Positions 44,828-56,265 of a stretch of 64,000 nt of DNA are shown here, in pieces; within the stretch, counting starts at the first letter, position 1; each line of letters opens with the position of its first letter. Under the pieces are notes generated by a model. The model worked only from the letters and a program-made list of their open reading frames with translations. It made no database searches and had not been told where the DNA came from. Location of the stretch: NCBI GenBank assembly GCA_038087015.1, contig JASBNA010000009.1, positions 248,001-312,000 on the forward strand. Reading direction: 5' to 3'. The stretch is from Cerrena zonata (lineage: Eukaryota; Basidiomycota; Agaricomycetes; Polyporales; Cerrenaceae). A program made the translations under genes and the position numbers.

Positions 44828-46335
44828 TATACACACACAATCATTATAGATGGCAAATTCGCACCTTCGATCCGACAAGATATTGAGGGAAACAGGAGAG
44901 CTTCACTGAAGTGTACTAATGCTACCTACAAGTCTCTTGTTTTCCTCTGAAGTCATCTGCTTACCTCGATATTCACATCAAGGATCAGCGTTCCGCCGTT
45001 CTCGTTCGATAAGAGGTCTGGTAATTTGTCAGAACAGCTGAGAGTCGGTAAAAGCTAACCTGTACATTGGATAGGTAGTCATCTGGTATCTTGGGCGGAG
45101 CGCTATGAAGCCCAGAGTGAGATCATATGTCTGCACAAGAGGTAACTCAATACGAGCCGTATTTGGTTGAGCAGACGGTGACATCTCGGCGGGTCATTTT
45201 GAACATGGCGGGCGGGGGATGTACGAAATGATGCATGGAAGCTCTATAGATCGTTGTTACGGGGTCCGTAGAATGCCGGTTTGAGAAGGATGTGGCACAT
45301 AAACGGAATGGCAATAGTCGCTGTTGCTATTTTTGCAGCCTTGTCTCGAGTGAGAGCCGGTGCGAGGGTATTGATGGCGAGTTTATCTGAGGGATACAAG
45401 CGAGATCACCGAGTCGGATTGACTGACTTACACGTCTTCGGCCATAAGGAATTAAAGCGGTATACCAGCATTTGTGCTTAAAAATACCGCACACTGTTTA
45501 CGCATTCAACAAGGTGCCAGCCCGGAAGTTACAAGGATGAGAGACCAGATGACTGCATTTGACATACTGCCCCCTTCTCAGTGGCGAGTTCCAGACTTGA
45601 AGCTTGATGGCCTGATGAGAAGCCTTACAAGATCTTTCCAATCTATAAGTGTCGAATACGGTGGCGCGGAAAGGTACGAGATTTGGAATTCGGTCAGTTG
45701 GGCTCGAAGCGAGTGATCTTCGAGATGTGAAGAGAATACTACGGCGCATATCAACCAAGAGATCCAACGGTACGATTGACTTCGCCGAAATGTATTGAAA
45801 GAAGTTATTGAAACTAAGAGCTACCTCCTGTCCGAGGAGGTCAGTGCTCGACAGTCAAGTATTTATAGATGAGACATACCAAATAAAAAGGGCACGAGGC
45901 CTCGGTATCTATATCAATGAAGAAGGAGGCTACTATCTAGACAAACCGTTGGTAAAAATACGAGAAGGGTCAGTACTATTCCGGTATACATACTTCGCGA
46001 CGACCTAGTGTACTGCGCTATCATTGACTCAGGTGGTCTTGGTAGACGATAGCATATACAATAGCCAACACGAGGACCTGGATTTCGATAGAAGTTTTTT
46101 TGTACGACCTTCCTTCCTTTTACCGCTATAACTAATTGCAAAATGGCAAGAAGGACGAGTCGGATGCGGAAGGTCGAGGAAGAAGGCAAGGTCGTGCACT
46201 GAAAGCGGTACGATTGCATCCAAATCGGGCGTTCCGGAAGCCACCGATTCTGGGCGTCTCCTTTGTCATCCCGCCAAATTCATGCAAGGTGAGTGGTTTG
46301 TGGCCAGTGTCTGATTCTTGTTCCTCTGTTCCACA
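44828..46335. other. 1.5-kb region without a recognisable gene
   Basis: Follows the end of copy B. ORFs of 66-101 codons occur on both strands and overlap without shared motifs. The segment 46030-46335 is upstream of COX17 and may hold its promoter or leader. No repeat or RNA was recognised. Confidence 0.4.
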
Positions 46336-46702
46336 ATGTTCCAAAGTGTAAGTGCCCACAATTTACATTCAAACTTATCTTTAGCTTAATCAAACTTCTG
46401 CCAGCTATCAAGTTGGTGGGGTGGGTCTTCTGCACCCGAGCCTGCAGGCAAACCTTTCGACCCGACAGACCCGAAGATGAATCCTCTCAATCCCCAAGGT
46501 CTCAAACCGTAAGTTTGTAACACTGTAGTCATTGATAAACATGTTGATTAACTTGTGCTTTAGATGTTGCGCTTGTCCTGAGACCAAGTCACTCCGAGAT
46601 GACTGCTTCTTGAAACATGACGCAACCGAAGCAAACGAGAAGTGTCAAGAACTCGTTCAGAAACACATTGCTTGCATGCGTGGCTACGGTTTCAAAATCT
46701 AG
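46336..46702 (+). CDS. COX17: Cox17 copper chaperone, 84 aa, three exons
   Basis: Delivers copper to Sco1 and Cox11 for cytochrome c oxidase assembly in the mitochondrial intermembrane space. Exons: 46336-46347 (only MFQS), 46405-46508, 46564-46702, exactly 85 codons with stop. The C-terminal 55 residues match Cox17: GLKPCCACPETK, with the copper-binding CC pair and CxC, then the twin Cx9C helices (C-PETKSLRDD-C and C-QELVQKHIA-C) and the end MRGYGFKI. The first exon of 12 nt was chosen because it gives a good donor (GTAAGT) and an in-frame start; it is the least certain part. This small spliced gene would be missed by a plain ORF search. Confidence 0.88.
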
Positions 46703-47200
46703 AGTGTTATAGAACCGCCATCTTGCACTGTCTGGAAAATTCTTCCGACACCATCACTGACACACATTCCTATTTGTATCTATATTCTTAATAATCCTTA
46801 GTCACAGTGGAGTTTATTCCATACAGGTATCACTCGTCACCACTCATTTGGACCGTCTAAGATTATTCTCGCTAACAAGCTCTATGAACATGATTTTATT
46901 TGACTCCCGGCAGAAACCCCAGTCCAACATACTCATCCCGAGGTGCAATTTGATAGACCATATTTTTCTTCGTGTGTTACGATGTTCCACACCATCTTTA
47001 TCATGCGGTATGCTAATGCACATCCAAGAAACTCTATACAACCACTGGCATGTCGAGGGTTGTATTTCACCCTCTCGGCCAAAAAGCATTGTATGGAATT
47101 ATGCGACGTATCTTCTATCGCATTTTTCGTCAGTCAGGTTTCACGGTCAAATTCTTTGGTAGGCTTCTAGCAGTTGGCCACGATGGAAAGGGAAGGAGAA
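46703..47200. other. Intergenic
   Basis: 3' side of COX17. ORFs of 61-104 codons (46844-47170) on both strands share no features with known proteins. Nothing else seen. Confidence 0.4.
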
Positions 47201-47686
47201 TCAATCTGAAGTGCGGTGTGATTCTCTTCCCCCACCGTAGAATGATGTACAACGTTTACATCTGCATCTTGGATGGGTTGTATGCCATGAACGATATGTT
47301 CGGGCATGTCTGAGGGCAATCGATCTTTTTCTTCCTGAGTAGCGGCCGCATTCTGACCCAGGGCTTATCAATACAGTCCCGAATTCTAATTCCATTTCTT
47401 TACTTACTTCGGTTGAAGTTGAACTGGAGGACATCGTCTGCCCGTGACCAGAATCAAGGCATCGTGCTTTTTCTTTTTCTTTCTTCTCTTTCTTTTCTTT
47501 TTTCTTCACCTCCCGTCTTCGTTTCTCTGCCCGTTTTACCATCCGATCGGTCTGTTGCACCAACTCAGTCAACCATATCGCCCGTCGAGTACTGTCATCT
47601 TCGTATATAAGGCAGGCATTCTGATGGAGCGAGAGACCACGTTGGGATACGCATACTCTGCCGCATACGCATGTCTTTGGTGCCAT
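47201..47686 (-). CDS. Hypothetical zinc-finger-like basic protein, 161 aa
   Basis: From ATG 47686 the ORF starts MAPKTCVCGRVCVSQRGLSLHQNAC, whose Cys-x-Cys, Gly-Leu-x-x-His-x3-Cys spacing resembles the single zinc-finger at the N-terminus of some fungal transposon-encoded proteins. A charged Lys/Glu-rich helix follows (KRRREVKKKEKKEKKEKEK), encoded by a CTTT-rich microsatellite (about 47460-47510 on the plus strand), then a serine run and a basic tail. No partner or enzymatic domain is present. It could be a fragment of a mobile element, a small nuclear protein or a chance ORF. Confidence 0.35.
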   Translation of the reverse strand: MAPKTCVCGRVCVSQRGLSLHQNACLIYEDDSTRRAIWLTELVQQTDRMVKRAEKRRREVKKKEKKEKKEKEKARCLDSGHGQTMSSSSTSTEVSKEMELEFGTVLISPGSECGRYSGRKRSIALRHARTYRSWHTTHPRCRCKRCTSFYGGGRESHRTSD

Positions 47687-48814
47687 TGTACTGTTTTTTT
47701 TTTTCATTTCATTTGAGAAACCGCTGCGATGATGAGAATAAAATATAACTCACTTGTGATTATGACTGGCGGTGACTTAGTATCAACTTACGCGACGGTG
47801 GATTGAGAACGAAATGAAGGTAAAGAGACGGAAAGAGTGACAGGAGAGACTTGAAAAAACACCTATCGTGCAAGGCCGACAAATCCGAGTCCATTATCTA
47901 CAACTTGAAGAGGTGTGCAGAGGTGCACATTGCTATATATTGGGATTGGAACCCATTCACAGCTATGTAAAGGGTTAAACAGCTCACATTGCCCTTCGCA
48001 CCACCACGCGGGCGAACTGGAACTATGAAACCCAAATATATTCTAGGCTCTAATCTGGAAAAGAAAAAAATACCAGTCGTAAACCAAGCAAAGGAAACCG
48101 AAGTCTATCATAAAACACTAACATACAACCCCTAAAGATTAATCACTGCAAAAAGTCACAGCTCGACGAACGATTACAACCAAAACACAAGAAAAATAAA
48201 ACACATGTACAACCAGTCAACGAACGAACCTCTAAAATCCACAAGGGGAGAATCAAACTCTAAACTCTAAAGAGCATTCACAAACAAAAAAGAAATAAGA
48301 AAGATGAATATACTGTAATAGGGAGGTAAAAACACACATTTAATGATGACATATGGGATGATGACGCGGACGACAGAATAACAACAACCAAGAGACTTGA
48401 AGAGTGTAAGGGGAGAGATGATACGATTGGAAAACGATTGGGACGATATAGATATATAATATGTATGTGGAGAGTGTGGACAGATGTTGGAATGCGAACA
48501 TGGAGAGGGAGAGAAAGATGCAGATTGGAGGAGGCGGGAGACTATTGAAACAACAGCAAAATAACATATAGATTAGCCATAGGTGAAAAGAGAGGAAGGT
48601 GAGATTGAGCGAATTTCCAATGAGGGGAGTATTCGTTCCGGAGTGGCATTTGAGAGTTCCGTTGGTGTTTCCTCATGACCCCGAGTGTGATTCTTGTAGT
48701 AGGTGACGATGTCGATGTCGATGAAAAGACAGCGCGTAGACGGGACGAACGTGCATCCCAGACTTGCGTAAATTTGTTTTGCATGTGAGTGAGAATGCCA
48801 AAATCAGAGAGGGA
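47687..48814. other. 1.1-kb AT-rich intergenic stretch
   Basis: Strongly A-rich on the plus strand (48040-48340), with poly-A-like runs. The part before 48815 is likely the 3' UTR of the kinase gene. No gene seen. Confidence 0.45.
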
Positions 48815-51068
48815 CTAATGCTCCTGACGAGCAACAGACCCAGGCCCGATATCATCCCCATCAACAAGCACACCATCATCCACATACTCATCCTCAAACC
48901 CATCCGCATCGAACGCATCTATACAATCCGAATACACATCCGTCGGGATGGCCGTGTGATTATGATCATGCTCCTCCTCCTCCGAAGACACTTGAGAGAA
49001 GATATCTTCCGGAAGCCCAAGATCCGAATCCGAACTAGACTGCTTATCCTTCGTGTCTTGAAGTTGGGAAACTTCATCTTGAGGTGTCGAAGGCGGGGGT
49101 GGGATAGGCGCACCATCCCCTCTCATCCACTCGTCTTCCCAAAGATCGATAATCTTCGTCCTCTTCCTAGGATCCCTAACCAAAAGCCTACCAACGACCC
49201 CCCTAAGTCCATCGCTAGTCGACAGTTTAATCCCCCGTAACGGTTCTTGTCTTGTCCTTGGCTAGATCCAGGAGTCCCATTGGCTTGAGGATCATCAAGA
49301 GCAGTCGAAAGAGAAGGCCAATCATATTCCCCCTTAGCAATCCGCATCAACAAAGCCTTCCTCTCCTTCTTATCATGTTCCCCATCCTTACACCCTCTCT
49401 CTCGATCAAACGGCAATCTCCTCGTCGCCATCGCATATAACACTATCCCGCACGCCCAGACATCCGTCTCTCGTCCATCATATGGTCGGCCCGTCACCAG
49501 TTCAGGTGCCGCGTAGGATTCTGAGCCACAGCGGGTGGTGAGTAAGGGAGAAGAGGGGTCGATGAATCGAGAGAGGCCGAAATCTGTTAGTTTGATTAGG
49601 GGGGTGTGGTGGTCGAGGTTCGGTTCGGCTGTTAGGAGGATATCTATAGAGGGGAGAGGGGGGAGATGTTAGAAAGGGGGAGTTCTGGGAATGACCTAGC
49701 TTCGGACCGCTTACTTTCAAGCTTGATATCCCTGTGAACTAACCCCACACCGTGCATCCAACCGACTGCCTTGCTAAGTTCACCAAACATCCTCCGAACG
49801 AGCCGTTCGTCCAATTGAGCATGACGTTCTGTCGAATCAATGAGGTCGAAGAGGTCTCCACCTCCAACACGTTCGAGCACGAGGCAGTGATGTGAAGGTG
49901 TGCTGAACGAATGGAGATAGGATACGATAGAGGGATGTGATATGTGCTATACAAAAAAAATAAAAATACTGAGAAAACCCAAGACGAATTTTGAGCAGAT
50001 CAATTCCTATAACTCACCCTGAGTACTTCCACTTCCCTCACGAAGCTCACTCGCGTCCTATCGTTTTTGTCATACAACGCCCGATCAGTCATCTTGACGG
50101 CCACAAGGCGACCTTCCTTGCTATCCTTGGACTCCTCCGTCGAATCTACGCACAGCTTCCTAGCTTTCGTCTTCGGCACAGTCCCTTCCATCCTCTTCGA
50201 TCTCCCCCGTTTCAGACTTCGGCTCCGGATGAGGCTACGTTTTCTGGACAGCTCTAACGCCCCCAGCTGGTTCTTTGCGTCTTTGGCTAACCAGACCCTG
50301 CTGAACGCACCCTGACCCAAGGGTTCGGAGCATTTCCAGTGTGAGAGTCGAGTCACCGATAAGGTCTCCGGTATCAAGCGGTGTACTAGGGTTCTGGGGC
50401 TCCGAACGGGGGACCGGTGTAGATGGAAGTGGGGTGGGTAGGGAGGAAGGACCGAATGCCGTTGTTGGTGGAGGAGTGGACGGTGTTTCCACGGGAGAAC
50501 TTGTGTTGACTGCCTGTGTGGAAGATTGGGCTTCCAAGTCCAAGAAGTCGCGACGGGTATGGGTAGACGACTCCCGGGAGGGTAGACCATCGATAGTAGC
50601 ATATCGCTGTCGAGATGGAAAGAAACGCGCCATGGGTGGAAGGATGTTGGTATGGGAGAGAGGCGACGAGGAGGGAGGTGAAGTTCCGGGGGACGCCACT
50701 GGACTTGGATGCAGTGAGCGTAAACTTGGAGGGGGCGTTGGCTGAGAGTCTATTGAGGGTGCTCCGAAGAAGTCTGCATTGCGTGACCTCAGAGATCTTG
50801 TTGAGGATGCCCTTGAAGGACCCTTCGGAGGAGGGGGTGGGGAGAGGCTGTCGGCAAAGGGAGACCCGAAGAATGCATTAGTTTTGTTGGATCCTGATGC
50901 ATTGGAGTGGGCCGGGGATGGCAGTGGGGAAGGGATTTGAGCATCAGAGGAGGATGAAGAGGTTGAAGTGAGGATGCTGAGGTGGGAGGAGCGGGAGTGA
51001 GATGATGATGCGTCCGACGAGGAGGACGGATCCAAGAAGTGGTTGTGCAGACTCCAGCTGTCGAGCAT
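48815..51068 (-). CDS. Serine/threonine protein kinase, with two apparent frameshifts
   Basis: Exons in reading order: 51068-50018, 49946-49715, 49643-48815. The N-terminal 240 residues are low complexity (Ser/Pro-rich, many SP and TP sites). The kinase domain follows: glycine loop LGQGAFSRVWLA, ATP lysine in VAVKM, catalytic loop HRDIKLEN (split by intron 2), DFGLS, activation segment TTRCGSESYAAPELVTG and the DVWACGIVLYAMATRRLPFD helix, closest in feel to CAMK-type kinases. The C-terminal tail is acidic. A long insert (KRGRSKRMEG to DSTEESKDSKEG) sits between the glycine loop and the lysine. One extra base at 50315-50317 breaks the frame inside the glycine loop, and one missing base near 49245 breaks it before the last part of the domain (GRLLVRDPRKRT). 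Residual assembly errors are the likely cause. The substrate and pathway are unknown. Confidence 0.8.
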
Positions 51069-52900
51069 GGTGGCGAGGAAAGCGAGAAGGTCTATCTATA
51101 CAGTAAATACTGAGGAGTGGCCTTTTGTGAGTGAGAACGGAGGGAGAGTGGGACGGAGAGGACTGACCGAGTGATAGCCAATGAGTCGACCGCCACCGAG
51201 TGTCCGGGCTGATTGTGAGACAATGTGGAGATAACGAAACCCGGAGAGGGGACGTTAGAAGGCAGAGAAGAGAGCTATGAGCATGGCGGAGGCAGAGGGA
51301 GTGTGCTTATGAGAGATGAGTGTGGTGGAGACGGAGCTCTCCCTTCCTCTTCCTCCCTCGAGCCCTTCCGACTTCCCTTTCCTTCTCGGCAAGCCCTCCC
51401 GCTGATCGCGTGGCAGGCGTCTCTTCCCATCCTCGTCCTCGGTCCAATACAACCGTTCCTCTTTGCGATCCCCCTCAACATCATCATACCAGCAACCTTG
51501 TTCAGCTCCATTCCAAATACCAAGCACTACGTCTGCGATGAACTCACTCTCCTACACTCCTCCGGCCATTCTCGTAGCGCACACTTGCCGCGGGCATCGT
51601 GTGATTTGCATCGGACCTTGTCTAAGCAAACGTTGGCCCATGGGGAGACTGGGCGATCTCCCCGGCGTAAACTATGTCTACGGGAACACCGCCTCCATAC
51701 ACATACACCTAGATAAGATGCACATCACTATATATTGATACGCATGTGACATCGTCTACTTCGTCGTACCTGTGTCATAGACATCAATAGCTATAACCAA
51801 TCGCCATCTCGACGGAACGGGATGGTCATGGAACCATCGCAACAATTGTGAGGATAGCGTGTACAGTAAAGAGAACTGACTCAGTCCGAACCTGAAGGAC
51901 TGACATTTGTCACAGCGTAATTCCTAGTATCGTATGCAGTTGAATTAGGATTTCGTATATCGGAAACTCTATTTCCATGATAATATCGACAGAGGAGAGA
52001 ATACGTATTCGTTAGACTACAATCATCCTTATATCCCAGTACTTCTACTCACGTTTACCAATGGACTCATCCTGTGAGAAACTACGCCAGCTGCTAAAAT
52101 ACGGAAGAAGGCCTTGCTATTTAAGGAAGGTAGACTGCCTTATTAGGTATGTTGGCTGACTACTGAGCCAATATTTGAGTCCACGGTATATATAGGACCT
52201 GATGCTTGAACCCCTCCTTGTAACCTCTATAAAAATGATACAACCTAGGAGTGAATAAGTGAATGAATGGGATGTATACCCAAGACCGGAAATGCCTTTA
52301 TGACTGCGGAATAATTCAAGAAGAATGAAGCTAACGCCTTGCTATACCCGTGACTTTTTTTTGATCAATGCCAGGAGAAACAATTTGTATCAGTACGACC
52401 GCAGAACAATTCGATAATAGTGTATCTAGCCCGCGAATATATCCGGAGGTATAGTATCTTACGATAAGAGCAGAGAGAATCGCCAAGTGCGAACCGCGAG
52501 TGTTATGTTAGGAGAGTTTAAATACGAACTATAATGCTATTGTTAGATTTTGTAGAAGTAGGATCGTCACCGCGACCCACGAATAACCCTCCATCTATCA
52601 TATGTTTCTAGGTAGACGGAATGGCCGAGGAATGGGCCGAAATTGTATGGCGGAAGGGCCTAACGACGCAAGCTCGATACCTATACGTACGAAAAGGCCT
52701 AAAGTCGATTTTTTGAGGTATATTGGAATATGAGTTTTGAGGGTTCTTCATGGGTTCTTCATCGCTCGTCTCATAATCGAGAAACGCCAAATCTCGAGTG
52801 TTGAGCCAGTACCACCAGTCCAGTGCGACGAGCGGATGCCCATAAAAACCCTTGGCACCTAAATACACGGCATCCTCGTCCAAGCCCGCCTCTTGGCTCT
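51069..52900. other. 1.8-kb intergenic region, kinase promoter and flank
   Basis: The first part (51069-51300) is GA-rich and upstream of the kinase. Plus-strand ORFs in 51225-51738 overlap one another in different frames and have no conserved motif. A separate 101-codon minus ORF (52608-52913) continues the sense of the neighbouring F-box gene in another frame and is discussed as a finding. Confidence 0.4.
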
Positions 52901-54230
52901 TTATTGACACCACGGGTTCATCGTAGTCACTTGTGAGATGTACAGCATCTTGCGCTCCCCAAACTCCTCGAGTTCCTTCTGAACCAATTTCCGAGCCTCC
53001 TCATAGAACACCTTGCCAATACGGCCGGATACTTCTTTAGAGTCTTGCAGATAGAGTATTTGCACGATATGGAAATTGATGTGACGTAATGCAGGCATGG
53101 ATTGTAGTCTACTGCGTAGTCTGTGCCAATCTAGACTTTTGGTCCATAGTCGGAGGAAATCGGCCAGTTGGCCAGGGAGATGGACGGTCCCGATTCTCGT
53201 ATGCAGTGAGATCCAGATTTTTGATATGGTGAGTACGGGGATGGTCTCGAGGAACTCCATCATGCATGACCATTGGTATCTTGGGACCAACTCGATGGTC
53301 GTGTAGTCAAGACGGAAATGAAGCTCTTGTAAGGAACGGAAGGTGCTGAGTTCTGCGCGAGGCCATACAGGAATAGCACCTATTCAATCTAGATCAGTAT
53401 ACTAAGATGACTCGGTATCAGGAGGAGGGAAACGTACATTTGTGCGTGCATAAGAATTTCAATTCGATCCGTTGGAGACTTTCATGATGAAGACTGTTGA
53501 GAAAGCCCATAACATGGTCGACGCATTGCGCGGAAGCTATGGTACTAGTGAATGAATAAAGTGCGTCCAACTGAATCGCATGCTCCAGGAGGCTTTGAAC
53601 AGTGGGAATCATATCAGGACGAGGGAGATATAGGAACCGAACGCTCGATTTCTGAGGGAGTTCGGGTGGAGTTTCGTTGGAGAGATCGGCAATCCGGTCA
53701 TTTCGGATGCGCAACCTGTTGATCTGTGAAAACAAAGACACCAGGTGGAGAATAGGAAGATGTTCTATCCCTTTCGCCACTCCGACGTTTCTCAAATCCA
53801 AAAATTCAAGGTATGGTTTCGCGGAGTGTGCAGTATCATAACCATAACCATAAGCAGGATCGGAAGTGAGAGTCAGACCTATGAGTGTGAGGTTCTCAAG
53901 TTTAGGAAACAATCCTATAAACTCTTGTATCCGTTTGATCGAAAAGGCCTCCACAGTTCGTACTGTAAGATAATTATACATCCCACAGATAGTTAGGACG
54001 CGAACATAGTGGCGCACAGACAGCTCGAGGGCACCTATGCGACTCAGCTCTTTCGAGCTATTGTCGAGATCCTGTACCGACCAGATCTCGATTGTGAATT
54101 CGCGATGGAGGTGGTATCTGCTGGCATCTAACCATGCGTGACAGACGAGAGAGGTATGGTCTAGGGTCAATAGGTCATTGTGGAGGAAGTCGATGATGCG
54201 ATCTATCAGTTCGGGTGGGAGTTGGATCAT
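52901..54230 (-). CDS. F-box/LRR protein, 423 aa, two exons
   Basis: Probable SCF adaptor. Exons in reading order: 54230-53438, 53379-52901, exactly 424 codons with stop. The start at 54230 was chosen because the paralogue at 13261 begins at the same place (MIQL); an in-frame ATG at 54257 adds nine residues. F-box: LPPELIDRIIDFLHNDLLT, LVCHAWLDASRYHLHREF. Leucine-rich parts: LFPKLENLTLIGLTL, LHLVSLFSQINRLRI, LLEHAIQLDALYSF, RSLQELHFRLDYT, SLDWHRLRSRLQSMPALRHI. The frame ends TTMNPWCQ; a different frame stays open across this end for another hundred codons, so the real C-terminus may be longer. Head to head with the F-box gene at 54573. Confidence 0.72.
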
Positions 54231-54572
54231 TTTGGATCCTGTGTTTTCTAGCAACATGTAAGTTCTATTCAGATGTGTACCAATTAGAATTTCTTGGACG
54301 AACCTGTTTGACTATCGAGGTTTAATTCAAGCCCAGGTCGACGGCGGGTGTGTAGATGATCAAGGTAAGATTAGATCTTCGGCAAACCTCAGTCTTTCAA
54401 GTTGTCTTCATCCCACCATCAGTACATTGTTTGAATTTCATTATTGGTGAGTGAGTTTGAATTGTGGGAATCAATTGTCCTCTCACCTCAACTAGCTCAC
54501 GGTAAGCCACGGAAACCAGATTTGAGGGTACTACCAATGTCAACATATACTAATTCTGATTAGTTCCACTAG
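54231..54572. promoter_or_regulatory. Shared upstream region of two divergent F-box genes
   Basis: 342 bp between two head-to-head starts, so it must hold both promoters. No TATA box of consensus form was seen. Confidence 0.4.
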
Positions 54573-55911
54573 ATGCCGGTCAAGTTACCTCCCGAGCTCG
54601 TCGATGCCATCATCGACCACCTACGTTCAGACAAAACTGCCCTCTCATCTTGTGCTCTTATTTCTCATGACTGGGTCCATCGCAGTCGCCACCATCTCTT
54701 GGCTAGAATCTCCGTCACAGCACTTTCTAATACGTTCAATACGGAGGATGTGCGACTGCATCTTCATGCATTTCTTGCACTACTGCGCTCGAGACCACAC
54801 CTCGCGCAATATCTCCGACAAGTCCGTATCGAGAGCCGTCATCCAAAGGGCAGTGCAGACGGTCAACTTGTACCGTTGTCTGGGATAGTTAACGTGCTAC
54901 GATTACTACCTAAACTCTGTGAACTACACCTTATATGTGTCCAGTTACTGGATATTCCCGATATGTCTACATTGAAGGACCTCCTTGGATCGTTTTCCCT
55001 CGACAGACTGATCATTTGCAACGCACTTGTATCCCCTCCGGACTCACTTCACAAGTCCATCATCAATCTTCTTTCATTCTTCGACTCCCTTCGATCTCTG
55101 ACCGTATCCGGCTTGTACAAAGGACACCGAATACACACTCACATTACAGCCATAGCAAAGAAAGTGAAGGCCAACAGGTTGCTGCTCTTCGATGTCTATG
55201 ATATGCGTCTTCTGTTGCATATTCTCCAAGCTACGGTCGAAATTGGGGAAGTGAATCATATCGGAATTTCAGTCACAGACACGTCAGCTCCGGATCGCGT
55301 GAACTCGTTGCTGAAAGTCCTGTCTCCTTCAATCCTTCAAAGTGTAGAGCTCGACCTTCGCCGGAGTATCTTTCAGGCTCATGATGGGTACTACGGTTAT
55401 CTTTCTTTCCGTATATACGTTAATTTTGGCCGTCCTAGCTCCTTTACCTGCCATTGAAAACCTCATATTCCGTCCATTCAGAGCTCTGGACACTCTACGC
55501 TTCCATTTCTCCATGCGAAATTCGAAAAATGACAACGAGAGAACCTGGGCATCTCTCATCTCGACCCTCTCCGTCGTTCCCCAATCCTCCATTACAGCAC
55601 TATATATCCACATTTACTTCCGCTTCCTGCGAAATGCCACCTTCAGATCTAGACAAGCCCCAGGCATATTTTATCGCCCCATACTACTCACTTTCAGCCA
55701 GTCTACCTTTATGACAGCGATATCCTCATTACCTAACCTACAAACGATCTCGTTTCATCTGAACATTGGTGTTCTTGCTGATAAGGAAGAGGAGGACTAT
55801 GAGATAGTCCGTACTATGCTAATGGATACGTTTTCGAAGGGATCTTGGAAGGGAGATCTCCAGATATCGAGACAGTACGGGACTTGGGAGTCTTTGGAAG
55901 GGGATGATTGA
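54573..55911 (+). CDS. F-box/LRR protein, intron boundary uncertain
   Basis: Paralogue of the gene at 14893-16368. F-box: LPPELVDAIIDHLRSDKTA, CALISHDWVHRSRHHLLA. Leucine-rich parts: LLPKLCELHLICVQLL, SIINLLSFFDSLRSLTVSG, AIENLIFRPFRALDTLRF, LPNLQTISFHLN, with the shared end ISRQYGTWESLEGDD. One intron lies near 55390-55440, as in the paralogue. The length-typical choice (51 bp, 55389-55439) leaves the downstream exon out of frame by one base. A 43-bp intron from the weak donor GTTATC at 55397 restores the frame and the paralogue's phase. Either the short intron is real or there is a one-base error. Confidence 0.65.
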
Positions 55912-56265
55912 TGGCCGTCTCAACGCTGCGTATGATTGAATCAGGATGCTACCATCTAGAATAACAAACATTATTTGTTTGAGCATTCTGTTTTGAATGT
56001 ATAACGAGTTTGAGGTAGAATGGGATTTGTGCCCACTGACTAGCCTTAGTATATACCCATGCAGGTGACATCGCGCTGCGGCAGGCATAAAATTACAGCA
56101 TCAGCATCCAAAAGCATAGCACGTATTATGCGCCAAGTCGAAAACTAATCCGAGTTTGCACGACTGAACGATGAGATAGCGTATCTGGCTCGTTCACTAT
56201 TTGGTTTTACTATGAGACAAAGGCTACAAATACAATCGAAACTAATAAGGCTGCATATACATCGG
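55912..56265. other. Intergenic, convergent 3' ends
   Basis: 3' sides of the F-box gene (plus) and the first MACPF gene (minus). No gene, repeat or RNA recognised. Confidence 0.45.

Noticed and set aside
50341..50881. Gly-rich plus-strand ORFs opposite the kinase N-terminus
   Set aside because: Mirror of the Ser/Pro-rich low-complexity region on the minus strand.
51225..51738. Overlapping plus-strand ORFs of 73-163 codons upstream of the kinase
   Set aside because: Three frames are open at once in GC- and CT-rich DNA, with no conserved motif. Probably promoter or leader of the kinase on the other strand.
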